Source: Sternotherus odoratus (Eukaryota > Chordata > Testudines > Kinosternidae). Taken from it: DNA of 64,000 nt. Shown one piece after another: positions 33,441 to 45,685 of the stretch. The notes under the pieces are model-generated. The model worked only from the letters and a program-made list of their open reading frames with translations. It did not search any database and had not been told where the DNA came from. Within the stretch, counting starts at the first letter, position 1, and each line of letters begins with the position of its first letter. Location: assembly GCA_032164245.1 (NCBI GenBank), contig JAVMKO010000004.1, forward strand, positions 37,177,626 through 37,241,625, given 5' to 3'. Both the position numbers and the translations under genes were made by a program.

Positions 33441-36400
33441 AAAACAAAATCATAACATGTTTTCTAGAGATGAAACTTAACTAACCTTCTGTCCAAAAAC
33501 ATTTAGCTCACCCACAAAGTTCTCTGTAGCATTTCAACCAAGATTGGTTAGAGCTCCTGTTTTTCATGAATGTAAACACATTGCCATTAAATTCCTAGGT
33601 GCAGGATGATGGAGTATCTTCTTTCTCTCAAAGCTTATTGTTTGTTTTTCTTGTGTGTTGCTTCCATGTTAACTTCACACCTCTTTGCTAACTTCTGATT
33701 TCATATGTGAATGTGTATCAATTATGTTAGATTATAATACTTGATTTACAGAAAGAGAGCGAGCGAGCGCTGTTTCTTACCTCCTGGTCAAATGAAAACC
33801 TGCCTTGATACAGACTTTAAAATCACATTTTCAGTATTTAAACATAAATCCTTAGTAGTATTTGTACAGACATTTCAGAATGATATTCATAACCACGGAG
33901 ACCCCAGTTTTTATTTAAAACCTCACATGATATTGTTTGGTGAACCAGAAAATACATATATACATACCAGAATCAAGATATTTTGTAACCCAGTTAGCAG
34001 TAAGGGGTTCTTGGGTCAGTGTGTCACACAGTAAGTCCCAAAAAATGAGCTGCAGTCTGCCAATGGATCATGATCCTGCAGAAGTTCAAGTTCATACAAG
34101 TTCATATTGTACAGGAATTAGTTTTAAAACTATCTATACACTGTTAGGAGGACAGATTCTGTGTTTGGAGGTACCTGAATGCTTATGAACTGGAGTGGTC
34201 ATCTTTATTTGGGAAATGGATGGAATATTCTTATTTCTTTGTCCCTGTAAGTCTCTTGTGGGTTTGTCTCATCACTCAATTCTTGTGGATTTGTGCCTAT
34301 TGTTAGTATACACACACACAATTTTGTATTTGCTTCCATATAATAAACAGATGTGCTGGAATTGTCTATACAATTCGTTAACTGGATTTTTTTAAGGGAA
34401 CTGATGTTTAATTGCTGTAACAATTACAAGTTTTCAAACTGGCTTTCCAATTCAGTTGCACATATCTGCATGCCAAGAATGCAGACACATTGCACAAAGA
34501 CAGTTGTGGGATTCATAGAACAATTTCTGTGCTAAGTACAATGATTCACTTCCAAACACCTCCTAATTTCACACCCTATAACACCAGTCAAGTGAAATAA
34601 AAAAGAGGAGAGTTGGGAATAATTCTGCTGCACAAAGTATCATGGATATCATGATATGCAAATGGCCATATCTGCTTTTTGATCTGGAAAGTGTGTTTCC
34701 GTTGGGGGTAAGTTAGGAAAAATTATTTCAGATACACTTTTGCCTATGTTGCAACTCTTGAACAGGTAGAGACCTCAACTGCTTTAAAATATCTGATAAA
34801 AATAGCAGTTTTTAGTTTTGCACTTTGTTTAATGTTAAACAAATAATTGTGATTTTTAAAAAATCCATCTGCCAGTGCAGATTGTAGTGCTTTGATTATA
34901 ATAAATGTAGAATACTGGGCCTTTATGTATAATGTGACCTAGATTACTTTGTTAAAATACTAATAAGTTAATGTCCATGTTTAAATTTAGTTATATAGTT
35001 TTGCTTTTCTGATTATGTATTAACCTCACTGAGTATCGTCATCCCATTTTGTGCTATTAAGGATCACTGTACCAGTGGAAAAGTTACCCTAGGGAGGCTT
35101 TTTTTTGTTTGTGGAGGTTTTTTTAACAAAAAACTAAGAGGATACAGAATGAAAATGCAGAATGTAAATGCAACTTGAAAAGTAATTTCATGGGCTGTAG
35201 TACTTTGATGATAAATTCTTTGATATCAAAGGGATAAAGACACGGTTTTCTGCTCCTAATTTTGTCCTTAGAAAGTGATTATATTGAACTCATCCTGGAA
35301 TAACTTTATAGCTTAGTTCCTATTTTCCCAACTATTTACAGAATAAATTATTTTTGTTTTTAAAGTCTCAATTTGCTATAGATTTTGAATTTTTTATTGA
35401 CTATTTTTAATGCATGTGGTTTTAAAAATCATTATCTGATCTTTTTGATTGTTTTTATACATCTGTCTGTCTCTTTCCCTCACCCTAGTTCTATCTGTTG
35501 AGGTTTCTTCTTTAAGGCTTAATTCTGCATCACTCAAGTCAGTGGGAGTTTTTCCATTTACCTGAATAGGACCAACATAAAGCTCTTGGTTTCTGTGTCC
35601 TCAGAGAAGGTAGACAACAAAAGGTCCTAGCGAGCAGCAAAATGTCGGGCTCACAGCCTGGGTTGCTATACAAGTGCAGACCACTGCAGACATGCCTACT
35701 GATGAGCACCTTGAGTGATGGCTGTGGGTGTTGGTGGAAAGTGCTGCTGAACACAGGTTCAAGGTAATGGCAACTTAAAATGAGAAAGCTCAAATTCACA
35801 ACTTCCACATGGCATTAGTTGCAAATCCTAGCACTGTTAGGCTCGAACTAACTTCAAATTGTCATTAGATCCATGGAATATGTAAAGCCACCAGCAAGGT
35901 TCCTAGCATCCTAGACCAGCCATTCTTTGTCCAGTTTCTCTCTGCTTCTGAAACCTTAATCCCACACTGTGGATTTTTTTTAATCCTTTTGTGTCTTTTG
36001 GCTGTTCAAACAGTTCATTGCTGAATCCTCCCAGAAAGCAGCTCTTATGTGACATGTGACTGAAGTAACAGATTTACTTGCTTTGTAATGAAATAGCGAC
36101 TTCCAAAGCATTTTTACTCTCTCTCAGGCATTAATGCCCAATTTCTACTTCTGGACTTGTCCAATAATTCAGTTCTCTTGGGTACATATAGTATAATACA
36201 ATCTTTAATTGCATGCTTATATAATCTTTTTTTCCATGGGCCACCTGCTCCATCCAGCGCACAGGATGGAACTATTCTGTGGATGAATTAGAGGTTTGCA
36301 GTCAAGGAGACTGTTTTCTGTGAGACTCATGTGTTGGTTCTTGTAGAAATTGGAAGATGAGGCAGGAGAAGAATCAACGGTCTCACGGTTAAAACACAGT

Positions 36401-37573
36401 CTTAGGGAATTGGATTCTTTCCCTGCTGTTGTGACGGAATGGAGAATGTTCAGTTGTTCTGTGCGGATGGCACATGCTCAGTCCAGTCATAATAGGAGCT
36501 GTGAGAAGATGGCACATGCACTGTCTGGTCAGCACTGAAAGGAGAGGCTTGAGCATACTCGGTGACGATGGACTCCAGAGATTTTGGATGTTAAGCTCTA
36601 GCAAGTCTCTACTGAGCATGTGTGAATTGTGATTCCTACCTTCCTCCCCCCCCCCCCCAAGGCTTATAGGTTGGCCAAATTTGGGCACATTTTCATAGGA
36701 ACAGTGAATGGCACATCCCTCACACAAAGGCCACCCCCCTGCCAAGTTTCAAGTCCCTACCCCATAGGATAGCAGTACTAGACCTTTCCAAATGAAAGGT
36801 TTCCATAATGTTTTTAATACTGAAATACAATGGATTTTCCCTTAGTTTTGTTCTTGGAAATGGCTTGAACTATTTTTGCTGAAATTTTCAGTCAATCAAT
36901 CAATCAATAATTTAGTCTGAGGAAGAGACCTGACATATGAAACTTTATCTTGACCAGCTAAAATTGGGCAAAGTTACAAGCAACTGAAAAGAGGGTGTTT
37001 ATAATGGGAAGTGTAATATTGTGCTCATCGTCATGGCATCTGATTTTCTTACTAGGTTTTTTCTTATACAAATATCATTTATTCTCTTTCTATCTCTCAA
37101 AGTCTTTTTTTAAAAATTGATGTATTTATTTTGGGGAAAATCAAGAAGTGAGCTGGCATTTTGTTTTGAAGGTGATGCATTTTATGGCCATTCCATTCCA
37201 TTCCATAGTTGTGGGCCGACAGCTGAGAAATCATTCTGGGGCCTCACCCTTGTAGTTGACAGGTCTATTTTTCAGAGGAACTTGGCAGTCATGGTCACAG
37301 AGAGAGTTGTAGTTAGTCTTTTAATCCTGTCCCTCATAGTCTCTGTTAATAGTTTTTGGGTTTTTTATTAAACCTGGCCTCCAGCTTTGTATCTGTAAAC
37401 ATTGGACACACATAACTATAGACCCAACTTATGCCATTTAAATATCTAAAAGTGCCTGGTTTGGGGGCTCATTCAAGTATTTCAGTGTCTAAATGACATC
37501 ATCTGTGCCCACAATTAATTGATCTCTGCAAAACTAGAGGTCAGGTTAAGCCCTGGTTAAAAATGTGGCCTTG
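33441..37573. other. Non-coding stretch, no gene seen
   Basis: AT-rich with long T tracts (35100, 35990, 37107). At 35515-35575 (TTCTGCATCACTCAAGTCAG) is a palindromic MITE relic, and at about 36390-36900 a diffuse old repeat. A (CAAT)4 run sits at 36893-36908. Frames are all under 125 codons without domains. Confidence 0.5.
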
Positions 37574-37578
37574 TGTAT
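37574..37578. other. LTR target-site duplication, left copy
   Basis: TGTAT, repeated exactly at 39504-39508. Confidence 0.85.
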
Positions 37579-37780
37579 TGCCATAAGTATAAAGTAGCCT
37601 AGAATTACTTTTTACCTGTAAAGGGTTAACCTGAAAGTAACCTGAGAGGGGATGATGAACCGGAGATGCTAATCAACCTCGGAGACAAAGAGTTTTTAGT
37701 TTCGGTTTCTCTCTCTTGCTCTGTTCGCTCCGGCTATGGGATGAACCACACCTATGTCTTTACTCTACCTATCTATAATC

Positions 37781-37788
37781 GTCTAACA
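37781..37788. other. hAT target-site duplication, left copy
   Basis: GTCTAACA, repeated exactly at 38949-38956, inside the LTR. Confidence 0.92.
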
Positions 37789-38948
37789 CAGGGGTGGGGA
37801 ACCTCCGGCCTCCGGGCCGTATACGGCCCGCCAAGTCATTTGGTCCGGCCCGCAGCAGGCCGGGCGCGGCTGAGGGGAAGGCGGCAGCGTCTCCCCCCTC
37901 GCAGCAGGCCGGGTGCGGCGGCGGCAGCAGCAGGCGCAGCTGAGGGGAAGGCAGCGGCGGCGGTGGCGGCGCCTTCCCCCTCGCAGCAGGCCGGGCGCGG
38001 GGAACCAGCAGGCTGCGGGTGGAGGGAGGGCGGTGGCCTGCGCGCCGCAAGTGAACGGGCCCAGGGAGAAGAAGCGCCGCTCCGCCGGCCAGGTACACGC
38101 GCTGCTCCGCGCTGAGCAAAGGGGCCGGGAAGCGCCTGGGGGAGCCGCCGGTGAAGGGGGGGGCAGGAGACTAGGCTGCATGGGGTGGGGGAGCAGCCGG
38201 TGAAGGGGGGGGCAGGCTGGGCAGAAGACTAGGCTGCATGGGGTGGGGGAGCGGCCGGTGAAGGGGGGGGGGGGACAGGCTGGGCAGGGGAGCAGGAGAC
38301 TAGGCTGCATGGGGTGGGGGAGCGGCCGGTGAAGGGGGGGGGACAGGCTGGGCAGGGGGGCAGGAGACTAGGCTGCATGGGGTGGGGGAGCGGCCGGTGA
38401 AGGGGGGGGGACAGGCTGGGCAGGGGGGCAGGAGACTAGGCTGCATGGGGTGGGGGAGCGGCCGGTGAAGGGGGGGGGGACAGGCTGGGCAGGGGGGCAG
38501 GAGACTAGGCTGCATGGGGTGGGGGAGCGGCCGGTGAAGGGGGGGGGAGGCCAGGCTGGACGGGGATGGGTGGGGAGGAGGTAAGGTTTGGTGGCATGGG
38601 CTGGGCCATGCAGGGGTGGGGGAGGGAACGCAGTTAGATTGGGGGGAGGCTGGGCGGGGGTAAAGCAAGATTACCCCTACACCCAGGCTGACAGCGGGAG
38701 CTGACTGGGGCAGGTGGCAGGACCCCCCCGGTTGGCAAGGGGTCAGTGGGGGAAACCCCAAAGCAGTGCAGGGCTAAGCACTCCGCCTGCCACTGCTTTG
38801 GGGTTCCCCCACTGGCCCCTTGCCAGCTGGGGTCTCAGCTCCCATTGCCAGCCTGGGCTTCCTCGGGGGGGGGGGGGGGAGAGTGGCCCGCGAAGGACAT
38901 TATAAATGTCCAAATGGCCCTTGGAACAAAAAAGGTTCCCCACCCCTG
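37789..38948. mobile_element. hAT element with minisatellite cargo, nested in the LTR
   Basis: The perfect 16-bp inverted ends CAGGGGTGGGGAACCT and AGGTTCCCCACCCCTG are flanked by a perfect 8-bp duplication. Near the left end is CGGGCCGTATACGGCCCGCC, a small palindrome. The interior is extremely G-rich and holds a six-copy 58-71-bp minisatellite. There is no transposase; long Pro/Gly/Arg frames on both strands are compositional. The perfect ends and duplication mark a fairly recent insertion. Confidence 0.95.
38160..38560. repeat. Minisatellite, about six copies of a 68-bp unit
   Basis: GGCTGCATGGGGTGGGGGAG recurs at 38174, 38232, 38303, 38371, 38439 and 38508 (spacings 58, 71, 68, 68, 69). 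Length differences lie mainly in the G runs after GGCCGGTGAA. Confidence 0.92.
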
Positions 38949-39503
38949 GTCTAACAAGTCAAGTTCAGTAGTAAGTGAATTTTATGCTTGAACTGTATCA
39001 CTTGATAATTGATCCATGGTGTTTCTTATACTGTTAAGCTTTAGCAGAGGAAGAATTCCCAGGAAGGGATCAGTGATGCTGTGTGATGCAAGTAGGTTTT
39101 TTCTATTGATTTCCGTACATTCCTTCTTTTTTTTTCTTTAATTAAAATCTTTCTTTTAAGACTCTGACTGCTTGTTTCCATTGGATAGATCCTGGTTTTG
39201 GATCAGCAAGTCTCACAGAAAAGTGAGGGATTTTTTTCTTTGTTTCTTAAGCCTCTCCCAGGTAACGGGAAGAGTTTTGGGGGGGATTAAAGGAAGGGTT
39301 CCAATTTACCCAAACCCATTGTTTTGTGGGCTTAAATTGGTGGTGACAGTGGTACCAAATCCAGACACAGAAGAAGTTTGTGTTCTGGGGAAAAAGTTTT
39401 AACCTAAGCTGGTAAAATAAGCTTGGGGGGTTATTTCTTTTTTTTTTCATGCGGGTCCCCACATCTGTACCCTAGAGTTCAGAGTGGGGAGGCAATCCTG
39501 ACA

Positions 39504-39508
39504 TGTAT
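39504..39508. other. LTR target-site duplication, right copy
   Basis: TGTAT, identical to 37574-37578. Confidence 0.85.
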
Positions 39509-40193
39509 TTTGTAGGAACCCTAAACCATGCTAAAACATTCCAACTAGCTGGGATTTCTTTTAAAGAGGATTAAATGGGATGAAGAGCCAAGTGCCCTGA
39601 ATAATTTATACTAACGGAGGTCATTACTTTTGCTTTGTATTTTTAGTAAAAATAAAACTCTAGTTGGTAATTGGACGTATTTTATGAAAATCACATTAGG
39701 ATATTCCTAAAGTGCACAATTCCACAATTGCAGTCCTGCACCTAGCTAACTACAGTGATAATGTTTGTGTATTGCACATAACATGGAAAATACATGACAG
39801 ACAGGTGGTCTCATTTTTTTGTGGATGGGGGATGGAGTGACACCCTGAAAAATATTCAATACTTTGACTGTGAAATTAAAATCCTAAGTATAAAACAGAG
39901 AATATGAAAGACATGGAGAGTAAAATTTGAAAATTAATGAATTGTAACTATAGCAACTGGAATATTCTGGGTAACATACTGTTCGGAGTGTTATACAACT
40001 GTGAGTGCCAACCTCCAGGCAGACTGTCAAAAGCAAGACAGACACCCCAAACTGGTGGTAAATTCTATAATTAGATTTTTCCAACCCAGCAACAAAAGTG
40101 AACTCCTGGATCACTGTAACAACGTTGCCATAGAGTCACAAACAGTTCCCTTGGGCACTCCAGTCTATCTTGCCACCTAGCAAAGCTGACTTA

Positions 40194-40497
40194 GGGCTGG
40201 TCTTCACTACCGGGGGGGAGGGAGGGGATTGACTGCAGATACGGAACTTCAGCTACGTGAATCACGTAGCTGAAGTTTGCATATCTGCAGCCGACTTACC
40301 TGCCGTCCTCACGGCGGCGGCAGTCAGCAGCGTGATCCCCCGTCGACTCCAGCTTGTGCCTCCCAGCAAGCTGGAGTTCCGGAGTCGACGGGGATGGCAC
40401 GGGCGATTGATTTCTTGCGTTTTCACAAGATGCAAGAAATCGATCACCAAAAGATGGATCGCTACCCGCCGATCCGGTGGGTAGTGAAGACCAGCCC
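40194..40497. mobile_element. PIF/Harbinger MITE with complete ends
   Basis: The inverted ends GGGCTGGTCTTCACTACC and GGTAGTGAAGACCAGCCC bound about 304 bp. Flanking triplets are TTA and ATA, close to the TWA target expected for PIF/Harbinger. Three internal hairpins are visible: ACTTCAGCTACGTGAATCAC, the CCGTCGACTCCAGCTTG / CTGGAGTTCCGGAGTCGACGG pair, and GATTTCTTGC / GCAAGAAATC. Overlapping frames on both strands are not genes. Confidence 0.88.
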
Positions 40498-40813
40498 ATA
40501 GTGTTAAATGATCACTCACTTACATCAAAAACCACAAAATATTCAGATTGCACCCAGTCTCAAGAGACTAATCACTTACCCCAGAACAATTTGTACTTTA
40601 GATCTTACACCAAAGACAATGCTGGTAGCCAACCCTAGAGTAAACTAATTAAGGATTTATTAACTAGGAAAAAGAAATGAGTTATTTACAGGGTAAAGCA
40701 GACAACCTATATACACAAATGAGTTCAGTCTATGGTTCCGAAAGGTGACAGAGATGTAGTACTCGGTCAGCACTGAATGCCTTTTCAGGTTGGCCCTGGG
40801 GATATCGTTTCTT

Positions 40814-41022
40814 AGGGCTTGTCTTCACTAAGGCCGGCAGGGATCGATCTTTTGGCGATCGATTTATTGCGTCTTGTCAAGACGCAATAAATTGATTGCC
40901 AGCGGTGCCCCCGTCGACTCTGGAACTACAGCTCACCAAAAGGTGCAAGCTAGAGTCGATGGGGGAGCGCGCCGCCAACTGCAGCCGCCGTGAGGACGGC
41001 AGGTAAGTTGTCTGTAGATATG
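40814..41022. mobile_element. Second copy of the 40194 MITE, inverted and truncated
   Basis: AGGGCTTGTCTTCACTA then GATCGATCTTTTGGCGATCG, CCCCGTCGACTCTGGAACT and CCGTGAGGACGGCAGGTAAG follow the reverse complement of the 40194 element in order. It stops at TGTAGATATGC, losing about 90 bases of the far end. TGTAGATATGCTTCCTTC is then duplicated at 41013-41030 and 41036-41053. Confidence 0.82.
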
Positions 41023-41290
41023 CTTCCTTCTATCCTGTAGATATGCTTCCTTCACTTAGGCTTCACTTCTCAATTTCTTCTGCACTGGGACAATTCCTAC
41101 TGCCTAAAGCCACTATGTTCTGTTTCAGGTATTTTCCCATCAAATTTTCCCCTACTGCAAACTAGATTCCAATTGAACTTTTCGCTTCCTATGCTGTTTA
41201 TTTTCTACAGGAGAAAACAGACCATATAAGGGAGAGCAAAAGTCTGTTCTGCAGTCTTAGAAAGTCATCAAATGTTACATGTTAAGCATG

Positions 41291-42035
41291 GCAAAAGAAG
41301 TGAGTTCCATCTTGAGACTGTCTCTACGTGAACACTCCAACAACCTTTCTCATTTCACTTATTCAAAACTCCCATTGACTTCATAGGGAGTTTCCTGACT
41401 AAGACTGGCAGGATTTGAATGTCTTTGGTAATCTGGGCACTCTCTTAGGGCTTAGGCCTTTTCCCATTAAAGACATGGGAAAATTCTCTCATTGGCCTTA
41501 CTGGGAGCAGAATCACACTCTTGGATCACACAAGATCATCAATCACATGGAAGTTTTCACTATTCATTCTTCAGATAAATCTGTTTAAGGCCCTTGCAAT
41601 CTGATCAGTTTCTTCCAGGTATAAGAGTTAGGAGCTTATGATAATATAATACAAATGCTACTACATGTGTAAATGTAAAGTATTTGATGTTTTTATAGCT
41701 GCTGTGTGATAACACAAGAATTTTTCTTTGTCTTCTTCAAATGCTAGTAGAAAATGCTAATAAAATTAAAGGCAGAATAGCTTTTGTACACACTGATTTC
41801 TTTCCAACAGGTCTTGCTACATGGTCCCATATCTGTAGCTCTCATTGACATCTGCTTCAGGAAAAAGCGTGGAACATGCAAGTGTGGCAGATCCACAGTG
41901 CTAAGGAAAGTGGAGATTTTTCCTCCTCAATTTATCCTCTTATATATCTTTATATCATTATTATCTATAGATAATAATAATTATCTACAGCAATAATTTT
42001 AGCTAGTTTTTGAAGTCTATGTAATTGTTTCATTA
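41291..42035. other. Non-coding stretch
   Basis: At 41365-41420 (ACTCCCATTGACTTCATAGG) is a palindromic MITE relic. No gene seen. Confidence 0.5.
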
Positions 42036-42040
42036 GATGC
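42036..42040. other. LTR target-site duplication, left copy
   Basis: GATGC, repeated exactly at 42888-42892. Confidence 0.88.
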
Positions 42041-42887
42041 TGTCATAAGTATGGAGAGGCTTAGGAAATCGGTTTGCTTGTTAAGGGTTAATTCAGGGAG
42101 GAGAGAGAGTGTCATCAGAAGGGTCTGACTAAACACAAAGAGACCAGGAAGTAAAGTTCAGTTCTGTTTGGGATTTAAACTGACTCAGAACTCTGGTCCA
42201 GGTATGGACTCTCCCACCTCATCCCTTCCCTATATATCTTCATAACTGGCTAAAATCGTGAGTAAGAATTGTATCCTGCATAACCTTACATTTGATCCTT
42301 GGTGTCCCCTCTGTGTAGTTAGCGGGGAGGGGGGAAGGAGGAGGGGGGAGAAGTTTGTTTATGCAAGAAGATTAAGGTTAAAAGATTCTGTACCTGTGTA
42401 GTGTCTTAATTGTATGCTGTATTTTCTTTTCTTTATTAAATCTTTTTAGTTATAAAAAGGTTTGGTTCTTCTCATAAAGAAATCCTAGCTTGTATTTATC
42501 CCAGTCCCCAGGTACAGGGCAGTCTGTGTGTCTAAGAAAAAAGATCACAGGGTGAAAGCCTCAGGGCGGTTTCTTATCTCTCTTGGTAACAGACGGGAGG
42601 GGGAAGGGGGAAGGGAACAGCGTTGAAGGTCCCGATTTCTCAGGGAGAGAAAGAGGGGGAGTTGGGTGTCAAGGTACCCCACCCCATGGTCTTGGGGTGA
42701 TTACTGAGTGGTGGCAGCTTGGGTAACCCCAATTCCCCAGCTGGTAGAGTGTGTGTGTGTGTGGGGGGGGGGCTGGGGTGTATGAAGACCTAACTTAAGC
42801 TGGGAAGCAGCTGGAGTCAGTTGGTCTGGCATAGAAGAGTCCCTTCTCTGTACCCAGGGTTCAGAGAAGGGGGGTGACACTCTTACA
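42041..42887 (+). mobile_element. Solo LTR, 847 bp
   Basis: Starts TGTCATAAGTATGGAGAGGC and ends GGGGTGACACTCTTACA, TG..CA with a perfect 5-bp duplication. TATATATC near 42230 could be a TATA element and TTTATTAAATC near 42430 the polyadenylation signal, so it is in plus orientation. The 3' part shares GGTCTGGCATAGAAGAG and CTCTTACA with the LTR at 47899, showing common family ancestry. A (GT)n/(G)n run is at 42750-42770. No internal coding region remains. Confidence 0.9.
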
Positions 42888-42892
42888 GATGC
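42888..42892. other. LTR target-site duplication, right copy
   Basis: GATGC, identical to 42036-42040. Confidence 0.88.
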
Positions 42893-44044
42893 CAACAACA
42901 GTGTCAACCTGGGCCTTAGTAAATGTTCCTAAATGTGACCCTTTCAGTGCAATAGCCCCGGTGGCCACTTTGTAAGCTTGAACATCCTCTTATAAGCTCC
43001 CTGCTTTCTATTCCTCCAAGTTGTTTGTCTATGCAGCCAAATTCTTCTAGTTCCACTGAATGGAGGACAGTGTCTCTTGAAGGGTATCTTCTTAGGTAAG
43101 GATTCCAATGAAAAATTCTTAGTGAGGTATCTTGAGCTGAAGATATTTGTTGTGGTGGGGAAGGTAACTGTTGTATACTTTGTGTTCAGTACAGCACCTG
43201 ATGTAATCCCTCCTATTGCTTGACTTCTTCACTGTTTCAGATTCTGACTAGATAGTTTTAAAGACAGTGGCTATCCAATCAACATTTTATTGTAAAGTTG
43301 ACAAAGCCTATATGGCTATATATGTAAAATGAATTGTATTCTCAGTCCAGTTCTTCATAGGCAGTTATCCACAACATAAACATCCTAGTGGATGTTCTTG
43401 CTGGCTGTCTTGGCAAAAGGGACAAATATGGAGTGAACATGTGAATTGAAACTATCAATGTATCCTATAAGCTATTTCTCGAGCTCAGAAATCAGACCCA
43501 CTGTTAGAGTTGTGTGAGGAAGCTTACACTAAATTTAATCAGGGTGTACCTGTTCTGTGGACAGAGTTAATTCTCCAGAGCTGTCAGTTTGGCTCCTTTC
43601 ACAAATACTAAATTCACTAACAGTTTTTAAATGTGTTGCTGATGTGCACACATGGCAAATACAAATGACAAGACCAAACAAAACTTTAAAAAAGCATCTC
43701 AGAATATGAACACATTCAGGCTATAGTGTTCTCATTTTTTAATAATGGTTTATGACCATACCATATTACTTTAAAATATTTTATTATTGCAATAACTAGT
43801 TTTTTAGGTTTGCTATTTCAGCTATTACACATCTGTATCAAGTTGAAACTTTTTTATGGCAGTTTCCTTAAGTTCTTGTCACATTCTTTGAATCCTGTCA
43901 ATTTCAGCATAATTCTCCAAATTTAATTTTATGATGCAGTTTGAACAGACAAAAGGAGCACTTATGACTGGATCTAAAGTGGTTTATCACTGCTTTTATT
44001 TTCAACATCTTGATTTGACTCTGGAGAATTTCAGTGACACAACA
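42893..44044. other. Non-coding stretch, no gene seen
   Basis: AT-rich, no frame of note, no repeat boundary recognised. Confidence 0.55.
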
Positions 44045-44468
44045 GGTTCAGAATATCTGACCTATGAGGAAAGGGTTATAAAAACTGGGCATGTTTAGTC
44101 TTGAGAAAAGAAGTCGGTGTGTGTGTGTGTGTGTGTCAAAGTCTTCATATGTTAAGGACTGTTACAAAGAAGTTGTTGATCAATTTTTCTTCATGTCACT
44201 GAAGGTAGGACAAGAAGTAATCTGCTAAATCTGCAGCCAGGGAGATTTAGATTAGATATTAAAAAAATAACTTTCAAGCTATAAGGATTGTTGAGCACGG
44301 GAATAAGCTTCCAAGAGAGGCTGTGGAATCCCCATCAGAGGAAGTTTATAAGGACCATTTAGACAAACATCTATCAGGGATGATTTGGGTATATGTGGTC
44401 CTGCCTCAGCCCAGTGGGATGGACTAGGTTGTCTTTTGAGGTCCCCTCCAGCCCTATATTTCTATGAT
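44045..44468 (+). mobile_element. CR1 LINE 3' end
   Basis: It opens with a decayed copy of the CR1 C-terminal coding region (CTATGAGGAAAGGGTTATAA, read YEERVIKTG). It continues through CTGCAGCCAGGGAGATTTAG to the CR1 tail GGGATGGACTAGGTTGTCTT, GAGGTCCCCTCCAGCCC and TCTATGATTC. 5'-truncated, as usual for CR1. A (GT)n run at 44116-44136 interrupts it. The tail is the same type as that on the SINE at 27087. Confidence 0.9.
44116..44136. repeat. (GT)n microsatellite
   Basis: About ten GT units inside the CR1 remnant. Confidence 0.85.
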
Positions 44469-44786
44469 TCACAAAACTCACTTTTCAGGATCTGATCATC
44501 TTGGTTGGCCTGTATTATAAGAGGCCAAAGCTTGGCATACATGGAGTTGCCAACACCCATCTGAATTTTTCTATATCAAAAATGATTTATTCTTCAAAGC
44601 TAGAGCTCTGTACATCACAATTTAAGGAAAAAATAATTCTACTTTTAGAATTTGCCAGCAAATTAGCTTTAAGGACAATCCTGTTTCTAATATGCTTTGA
44701 TTGGATAATCTATTTTGTCAGCTTTCCAAAACTTTTAATGGAGTTTAAAAGCAGCTGACAATTCTGGCAGTAGGTAACAGATTTTG

Positions 44787-44794
44787 ACCTAGAG
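44787..44794. other. hAT target-site duplication, left copy
   Basis: ACCTAGAG, repeated exactly at 45874-45881. Confidence 0.92.
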
Positions 44795-45086
44795 CAGTGG
44801 TCTCCAAACTTTGAGATGAGGGCCATATTAGATTTTTGAAGGGTCTTTGTGGGCCGAAGTGACTGTGAAAAAATTAAATATATGCAAATATATGCAAAAT
44901 CATTAAAAACACTACTGTGTCAGTGTTGTATTAAATTCTAAATCAGGTATAAAAGTAGCTGTATAATCAATGCAGGTACTGTGAAATCACACTAAATATT
45001 TGTCAATACATTAAAAATCATTTTACTTTTAAAAATTTTATTTATTTCTAAAATCTCTCAAATTTTGCATCCTACAAATACACATA

Positions 45087-45384
45087 CAGTAGACTCTCGA
45101 TTATCCAGGATGATAGGGAAAAAATAATTCTGGTTAATAAAATCCTGGATAATCACCATCTATAGGAAATATGGGGAGTGGGGGTTGATTCACCAGCCAT
45201 CCTGTGCTGGGGGGAAAGGGTGTTGGTTCACTGACTGCCCTGTGCCCTGGTGGGTTTTTTTTGTGTGTGTGCTTGGGGCCGCAGCAAAACCAGAGACGGC
45301 CGTGCGAGTTGCGTGTATTTTTTTTGACATTCTGGTTAATCCACATCCTGGTTAATCTAATTCTGGATAATCGAGAGTCTTCTG
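45087..45384. mobile_element. Tigger/pogo-like MITE, 298 bp
   Basis: The inverted ends CAGTAGACTCTCGATTATCC and the inverse of CAGAAGACTCTCGATTATCC differ at one base and are flanked by TA on both sides (45085-45086 and 45385-45386). Internal TCCTGG and TAATC motifs recur near both ends. The ends match the Tigger branch of Tc1/mariner-type transposons. Non-coding. Confidence 0.88.
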
Positions 45385-45685
45385 TATTCAAAAGTTTGGC
45401 TGTACTTTGGTAAGAGAAACTCCAGGTTCCCATTGTTGGTTGGAACTGTTTGGTTCTTATAGTGCCGTAGTTAAAATTTAACTACTTTGCTCCTCTAGCC
45501 ACGCTGCTCCTTTGCTCTTTCAGCTGCTGCTGCGACACCCCCCTTTGCTCCTCAGTTGCTGTCGCTGCAACCCCGCCCCCTCTTTTCTCCTCCAGCCGTG
45601 CCGCGGGGGAACTCATCCCTCCGCACATGGGGCTGTCAGCAGCAGCTCACGCGGGGGAAAGGGGGGCAGCGGTAGCTTCTCCATG

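Larger units (their letters stand above)
37579..39503 (+). mobile_element. Solo LTR split by a hAT insertion
   Basis: It starts TGCCATAAGTATAAAGTAGC and ends GGCAATCCTGACA, with a perfect 5-bp duplication (TGTAT). Removing the hAT at 37789-38948 and its 8-bp duplication leaves about 757 bp of LTR. ATTAAAATC near 39145 is the likely polyadenylation signal, giving plus orientation. Start and overall layout resemble the LTRs at 42041 and 47899, so these three are probably related. No coding interior remains. Confidence 0.85.
39960..41290 (-). mobile_element. Probable antisense LTR fragment hosting two MITEs
   Basis: Between and around the MITEs at 40194 and 40814 the sequence is continuous in style. 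On the minus strand it carries TAGTTAATAAATCC (near 40655), a plausible polyadenylation signal. It resembles an endogenous-retrovirus-type LTR in reverse orientation. Both boundaries are guesses and no target duplication was found. Confidence 0.35.

Noticed and set aside
37666..38761. Several Pro/Gly/Arg frames of 96-175 codons
   Set aside because: Created by the G-rich minisatellite and hAT interior; each is open in multiple frames at once.
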